Below, one piece after another: positions 5,897 through 8,435 of a DNA stretch of 8,435 nt (position 1 is the first letter of the stretch; every line of letters begins with the position of its first letter). The notes under the pieces are model-generated. The model did not search any database, had not been told where the DNA came from, and saw nothing but the letters and a program-made list of their open reading frames with translations. The position numbers and the translations under genes are program-made. The stretch is from Armatimonadota bacterium (GTDB taxonomy: Bacteria > Actinomycetota > Acidimicrobiia > Spongiisociales > UBA5794), in NCBI GenBank assembly GCA_008501565.1, contig QQUL01000252.1, positions 1-8,435 of the forward strand. The letters are read 5' to 3'.

Positions 5897-6742
5897 ATGG
5901 ATTCACCAAGTTCCCACGTACATGATGTTTCGACAGCAGAGTTCCAGCAGGAAGTTCTGTTGCGGTCCCGCGAAGTACCGGTGCTCGTCGACTTCTGGGC
6001 AGACTGGTGCCAGCCCTGTAAGACGCTGTCCCCATATCTTGAGGCACTCGCCGACGAGTACGGCGGACAGTTCGAGTTGGCCAAGGTCGATGTTGATGCG
6101 AATCAGGAGTTGTCTGCGCAGTTCATCGTCCAGTCGATCCCAACCGTCGTCGCGATCAAGAACGGGAAAGAAGTCGGTCGATTCCAGGGGGCGATCCCCG
6201 AAGCATCCATCCGGGAGTTCATCACGGGGATCCTCCCGACCGAACTCGACCTGATGTTCGAACAGGCACGAACCGCGCTGATCAATGGGGATACACCCGG
6301 TGCCGAACACATGCTGCGCCAGATCCTCTCCGAGAAGGCTGATCATCAGGATGCAGGAACAAGCCTCGCAGCTCTGCTCATCGACCGTGGAGATATTGAC
6401 GAGGCCATGATTGTTCTCGGCAAACTCGTACCCGATTCGGATGTCGAGCGACTCCAGGCAGCCGCTCGCTTGAGACAGAGCGCCGGCGACGACATCGCAG
6501 AGCTCGAAGCAGCGGCTGCCGCAGACCCCGAAGATGACACCGCTCAGCTTGACCTCGCCCGCGCCCTCGCTGCACGCTCAGAGTTCGAACCCGGCCTTGA
6601 TCGGATGCTCGCCATCGTCACACGCGGCGGAGAACAGAAAGAGGCGGCACGGCTCGCCATGGTCGACATTTTTGACGTCCTGGGGAATGAGCACCCTCTG
6701 ACCCAGACCTACCGCCGCAAACTCGCTGCAGCACTGTTTTAG
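5897..6742 (+). CDS. Thioredoxin-TPR protein (YbbN/CnoX-like)
   Basis: This is a thioredoxin domain fused to a helical TPR-like C-terminal half, as in the YbbN/CnoX group, whose studied members hold unfolded proteins for chaperonins and protect their cysteines. From ATG 5897 it has 281 residues. The thioredoxin domain spans about 7-110, with the active-site motif WCQPC at 37-41 (Cys38 and Cys41) and the cis-proline loop SIPT at Pro82. Residues from about 115 to 281 are Ala/Glu-rich helices with TPR-like spacing. Both cysteines are kept, unlike E. coli YbbN, so redox activity is plausible. There is no signal peptide, so it should be cytoplasmic. GTG 5891 in the same frame would add two residues. 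The gene is the only rightward one inside a leftward block, divergent from dapA and convergent with dapB, with 7-bp repeat arrays on both sides. Family assignment is firm; the chaperone partner is inferred. Confidence 0.9.
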   Translation: MDSPSSHVHDVSTAEFQQEVLLRSREVPVLVDFWADWCQPCKTLSPYLEALADEYGGQFELAKVDVDANQELSAQFIVQSIPTVVAIKNGKEVGRFQGAIPEASIREFITGILPTELDLMFEQARTALINGDTPGAEHMLRQILSEKADHQDAGTSLAALLIDRGDIDEAMIVLGKLVPDSDVERLQAAARLRQSAGDDIAELEAAAAADPEDDTAQLDLARALAARSEFEPGLDRMLAIVTRGGEQKEAARLAMVDIFDVLGNEHPLTQTYRRKLAAALF

Positions 6743-6765
6743 GGCGAGCTGCGCTCGCCGCTTTT
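6743..6765 (+). terminator. Rho-independent terminator of the thioredoxin-TPR gene
   Basis: Directly after the TAG stop, GGCGAGC (6743-6749) and GCTCGCC (6753-6759) form a perfect GC-rich 7-bp stem with a TGC loop, followed by GCTTTT. The T-run is short. The hairpin is oriented for rightward transcription; in the other direction it lacks a T-tract. Confidence 0.65.
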
Positions 6766-6838
6766 AGCTGTTAGCTCTTAGCTTTTGGCAGTAGCCCCGA
6801 CGACCCGGCTGTGATCTGTAAGCCGAAAGCTGAAAGCT
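6764..6838. repeat. Pair of inverted heptamer arrays between the thioredoxin gene and dapB
   Basis: Rightward units TTAGCTG, TTAGCTC and TTAGCTT start at 6764, 6771 and 6778, with degenerate units continuing to 6798. On the other side, GAAAGCT is repeated at 6825-6831 and 6832-6838, preceded by GTAAGCC at 6818-6824; read on the minus strand these are AGCTTTC units. The two halves face each other: 6772-6789 pairs with 6822-6839 at 14 of 18 positions, plus two G-U pairs in rightward RNA, across a 32-nt loop. This convergent gap probably insulates the two genes from each other's transcription. Confidence 0.75.
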
Positions 6839-6844
6839 CCGCCC

Positions 6845-7603
6845 CTATATGCCCAGTAGAGCTTCGAGGCCGACGGCGAGGGGGGCTTTCTGCGCCGATA
6901 CCGAGCGAACGGCCAGCAGGATCCCGGGCAGGAATGCTGCGCGGTCCATCGTGTCGTGCCGGAGCGACAGTGTCTCGCCGTCGGACCCAAACATCACGAG
7001 CTGATGCGCGAGGAGCCCTGGCATCCGAACCGAATGCACCGAGACCCCATCTATGGTCGCTCCGCGGGCCCCCGTGTGGAACTCCTCGGATTCCATCGCA
7101 CGCTCCTGTGCTCCACCGAACTCCGCGATCCGCTCCGCGGTCGCAACTGCCGTCCCCGACGGTGCATCGATCTTCCGATCATGATGCATCTCGATGACCT
7201 CAGCGACATCGAAATATTGCGCAGCCATCTCTGCCATCTTCATCAGCAGGACCCCACCGATTGAGAAGTTCGGCACCACAAGACAGTTGCCAGGGCCGTT
7301 GCCCCACAGCTCCTCGAGCGTCGCGAGCTTTTCCGCATCGAACCCCGAAGTCCCCACGACGACATTCGCCCCGAATTGTCGCCAATTGGCGAGATGATCC
7401 ATCACCGAAGCCGGTGGAGAGAACTCCAGGATCACATCGCATCCATCGAGGACAGCCGGATCCTGGCTGATCGAAAGCCCGGCGATGTTCCCTGCCGTGT
7501 GCCTGTCGTACAGTGCGATCAGATGAAGATCGTCTGCCTCGGCGAACGTCTTTGCAGCAAGGCCCCCCATCCTGCCCGATGCCCCCGAGACTCCAACCTT
7601 CAT
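6845..7603 (-). CDS. dapB: 4-hydroxy-tetrahydrodipicolinate reductase
   Basis: DapB reduces the DapA product to tetrahydrodipicolinate with NAD(P)H, the second step of the diaminopimelate branch. The protein has 252 residues, close to actinobacterial DapB. The N-terminal Rossmann part opens with the dinucleotide loop VSGASGRMG (residues 5-13) and carries VVGTSGF near 83-88. PNFSIG (111-116) leads into the substrate domain. The signature EMHHDRKIDAPSGTA (138-152) holds the catalytic histidine (His140), His141, the catalytic lysine (Lys144) and the SGT substrate loop. VRMPGLLAHQLVMFGSDGETLSLRHD (192-217) follows as in the family. The start is ATG 7603-7601, overlapping the M16 peptidase stop as ATGA, with a strong GAGGAG (7617-7612 on the minus strand) 8 nt upstream inside the previous gene. 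This signals translational coupling. Identification is secure. Confidence 0.97.
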   Translation of the reverse strand: MKVGVSGASGRMGGLAAKTFAEADDLHLIALYDRHTAGNIAGLSISQDPAVLDGCDVILEFSPPASVMDHLANWRQFGANVVVGTSGFDAEKLATLEELWGNGPGNCLVVPNFSIGGVLLMKMAEMAAQYFDVAEVIEMHHDRKIDAPSGTAVATAERIAEFGGAQERAMESEEFHTGARGATIDGVSVHSVRMPGLLAHQLVMFGSDGETLSLRHDTMDRAAFLPGILLAVRSVSAQKAPLAVGLEALLGI

Positions 7604-8435
7604 TGCACGAACTCCTCAAGATCCTCAGCGGAGAACGGACCCACAGCGCCCAGCACATACGGACCGGAATAGGCGGCCTTGACGGCTTCGAGTACGTCAT
7701 CGTGCGTCACGTTGGAGATCACTTCCACAGTTTCGTCGACGGTGAGGTGCTCCATGCCGGTCAGTTCGGTTCTACCGATGCGATTCATGCGGCTGAGCGC
7801 ATCTTCGAGCCCGAGAGCAAGGGCACCCTTCACATGACTCTTCGCACGGCTGAGTTCGGCATCGGTCAGACCGTCATTGATCAGGCGATCGATTTCAGAC
7901 CGGACAAGGCCCAGAACCTCGGCCGTCTGCTTCGGAGCGGTACCGACGTACACGACGCTGGCACCGGCATCCGAGAACGGCATCCGGAAACTATGCACCG
8001 AATAGGCAAGACCACGGGTCTCGCGGATCTCATGAAAAAGGCGTGAACTCATGCCACCGCCAAGCACATGATCCGCCAGCATGAGCGCGTAGCGGCGCTC
8101 GTCGTCGCGGGGGAAGGATTCGCTTCCGAAGACCAGATGGGCCTGCTCGGTCACCTTGGTTCTGACCTGCACACGGGAAGAAACCACCGGTTTAGTGAGC
8201 ACATGATCCGTCTGAATGCCCGACCATCCCCCAAACCGCTCCGCGACCTGATCGATGATGTCGCCCGGGAGATTCCCTGCGATCGATACCACCGTTGAAT
8301 ACGGCGTATAGCGACGAGACCAATAGGCCTCAATCGTGTCGCGCGACATGTCCGTGATCGATGCCTTGGTTCCAAGAATCGGTGGTGAAAGCGGGTGGTC
8401 CGCCCACAGGGCTTCGATGAACTGTTCATGGGCGA
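7600..8435 (-). CDS. M16-family zinc peptidase (processing-peptidase-like), C-terminal fragment
   Basis: The frame is open to the right edge (last full codon 8433-8431), so only 277 C-terminal residues are visible and the HXXEH zinc motif lies outside. The fragment starts late in the first M16 domain (HPLSPPILGTKASITDMSRDTIEAYWSRRYTP, as in PepR/MlpA and mitochondrial processing peptidase beta). It covers the second domain, including GGGMSSRLFHEIRETRGLAYSV at residues 125-146, whose Arg and Tyr contact substrate in the family. The second domain is intact to its end. Such proteins are cytoplasmic M16B peptidases; the substrate in bacteria is poorly defined. ATG 8349 is internal and is not the start. 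The stop TGA overlaps dapB by 4 nt, so the two are an operon. Its place just before dapB matches pepR near dapB in mycobacteria and mlpA near dap genes in Bacillus. Confidence 0.92.
   Translation of the reverse strand, partial: AHEQFIEALWADHPLSPPILGTKASITDMSRDTIEAYWSRRYTPYSTVVSIAGNLPGDIIDQVAERFGGWSGIQTDHVLTKPVVSSRVQVRTKVTEQAHLVFGSESFPRDDERRYALMLADHVLGGGMSSRLFHEIRETRGLAYSVHSFRMPFSDAGASVVYVGTAPKQTAEVLGLVRSEIDRLINDGLTDAELSRAKSHVKGALALGLEDALSRMNRIGRTELTGMEHLTVDETVEVISNVTHDDVLEAVKAAYSGPYVLGAVGPFSAEDLEEFVQ

Noticed and set aside
5680..6084. Minus-strand open frame across the dapA-thioredoxin gap (134 codons)
   Set aside because: It overlaps the 5' ends of both dapA and the thioredoxin gene, and part of its translation is just the heptamer array read as protein.
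6743..6844. Possible small RNA or riboswitch in the thioredoxin-dapB gap
   Set aside because: The gap is at the 3' ends of both genes and is fully accounted for by a terminator hairpin plus repeat arrays; no known riboswitch core is visible.
6811..7197. Plus-strand open frame opposite dapB
   Set aside because: It is antisense to dapB with its full catalytic signature; the translation is Pro/Arg/Ser-rich with no motifs.

Overview
The window is a stretch of GC-rich bacterial chromosome that reads as ordinary, densely packed housekeeping DNA. The content (two dap genes, RNase J, a four-helix FtsK, two acyl-CoA thioesterases, a thioredoxin-TPR protein), the use of GTG starts, and -10 boxes placed 6-7 nt before start codons (a leaderless-transcript pattern) point to Actinomycetota. 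The class is less certain; something like Acidimicrobiia would fit. No prophage, insertion sequence, CRISPR array, rRNA or tRNA is visible.

Layout, left to right: the 3' end of a TesB-like acyl-CoA thioesterase gene (+, cut by the left edge); a PaaI-like hotdog thioesterase gene (-) meeting it tail to tail with 2 bp between; ftsK (-); rnj for ribonuclease J (-); dapA (-); a thioredoxin-TPR gene (+); dapB (-); and an M16-family peptidase gene (-, cut by the right edge). Apart from the first gene and the thioredoxin gene, everything runs leftward. M16-dapB and dapA-rnj each overlap by 4 nt (ATGA, GTGA), so they look translationally coupled. rnj and ftsK are 97 nt apart.

DapA and DapB catalyse consecutive steps from aspartate semialdehyde to tetrahydrodipicolinate, on the route to diaminopimelate and lysine and so to peptidoglycan. 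RNase J matures and degrades RNA. FtsK pumps DNA at the division septum. The order dapA-rnj-ftsK/spoIIIE with an M16 peptidase gene nearby is an old arrangement, also seen in Bacillus subtilis and, in looser form, in mycobacteria. Here it is interrupted by the oppositely oriented thioredoxin-TPR gene.

The most unusual feature is in the short intergenic gaps. Three of them hold arrays of 7-bp units whose sequences are unrelated (GACGTCN; AGATTCC alternating with GGRCACC; TTAGCTN with an inverted GAAAGCT copy) but whose period is the same. One array supplies the last 11 codons and the stop codon of the PaaI-like gene, and the other two flank the thioredoxin gene on both sides. I find no new defence, mobile or biosynthetic system in the window.
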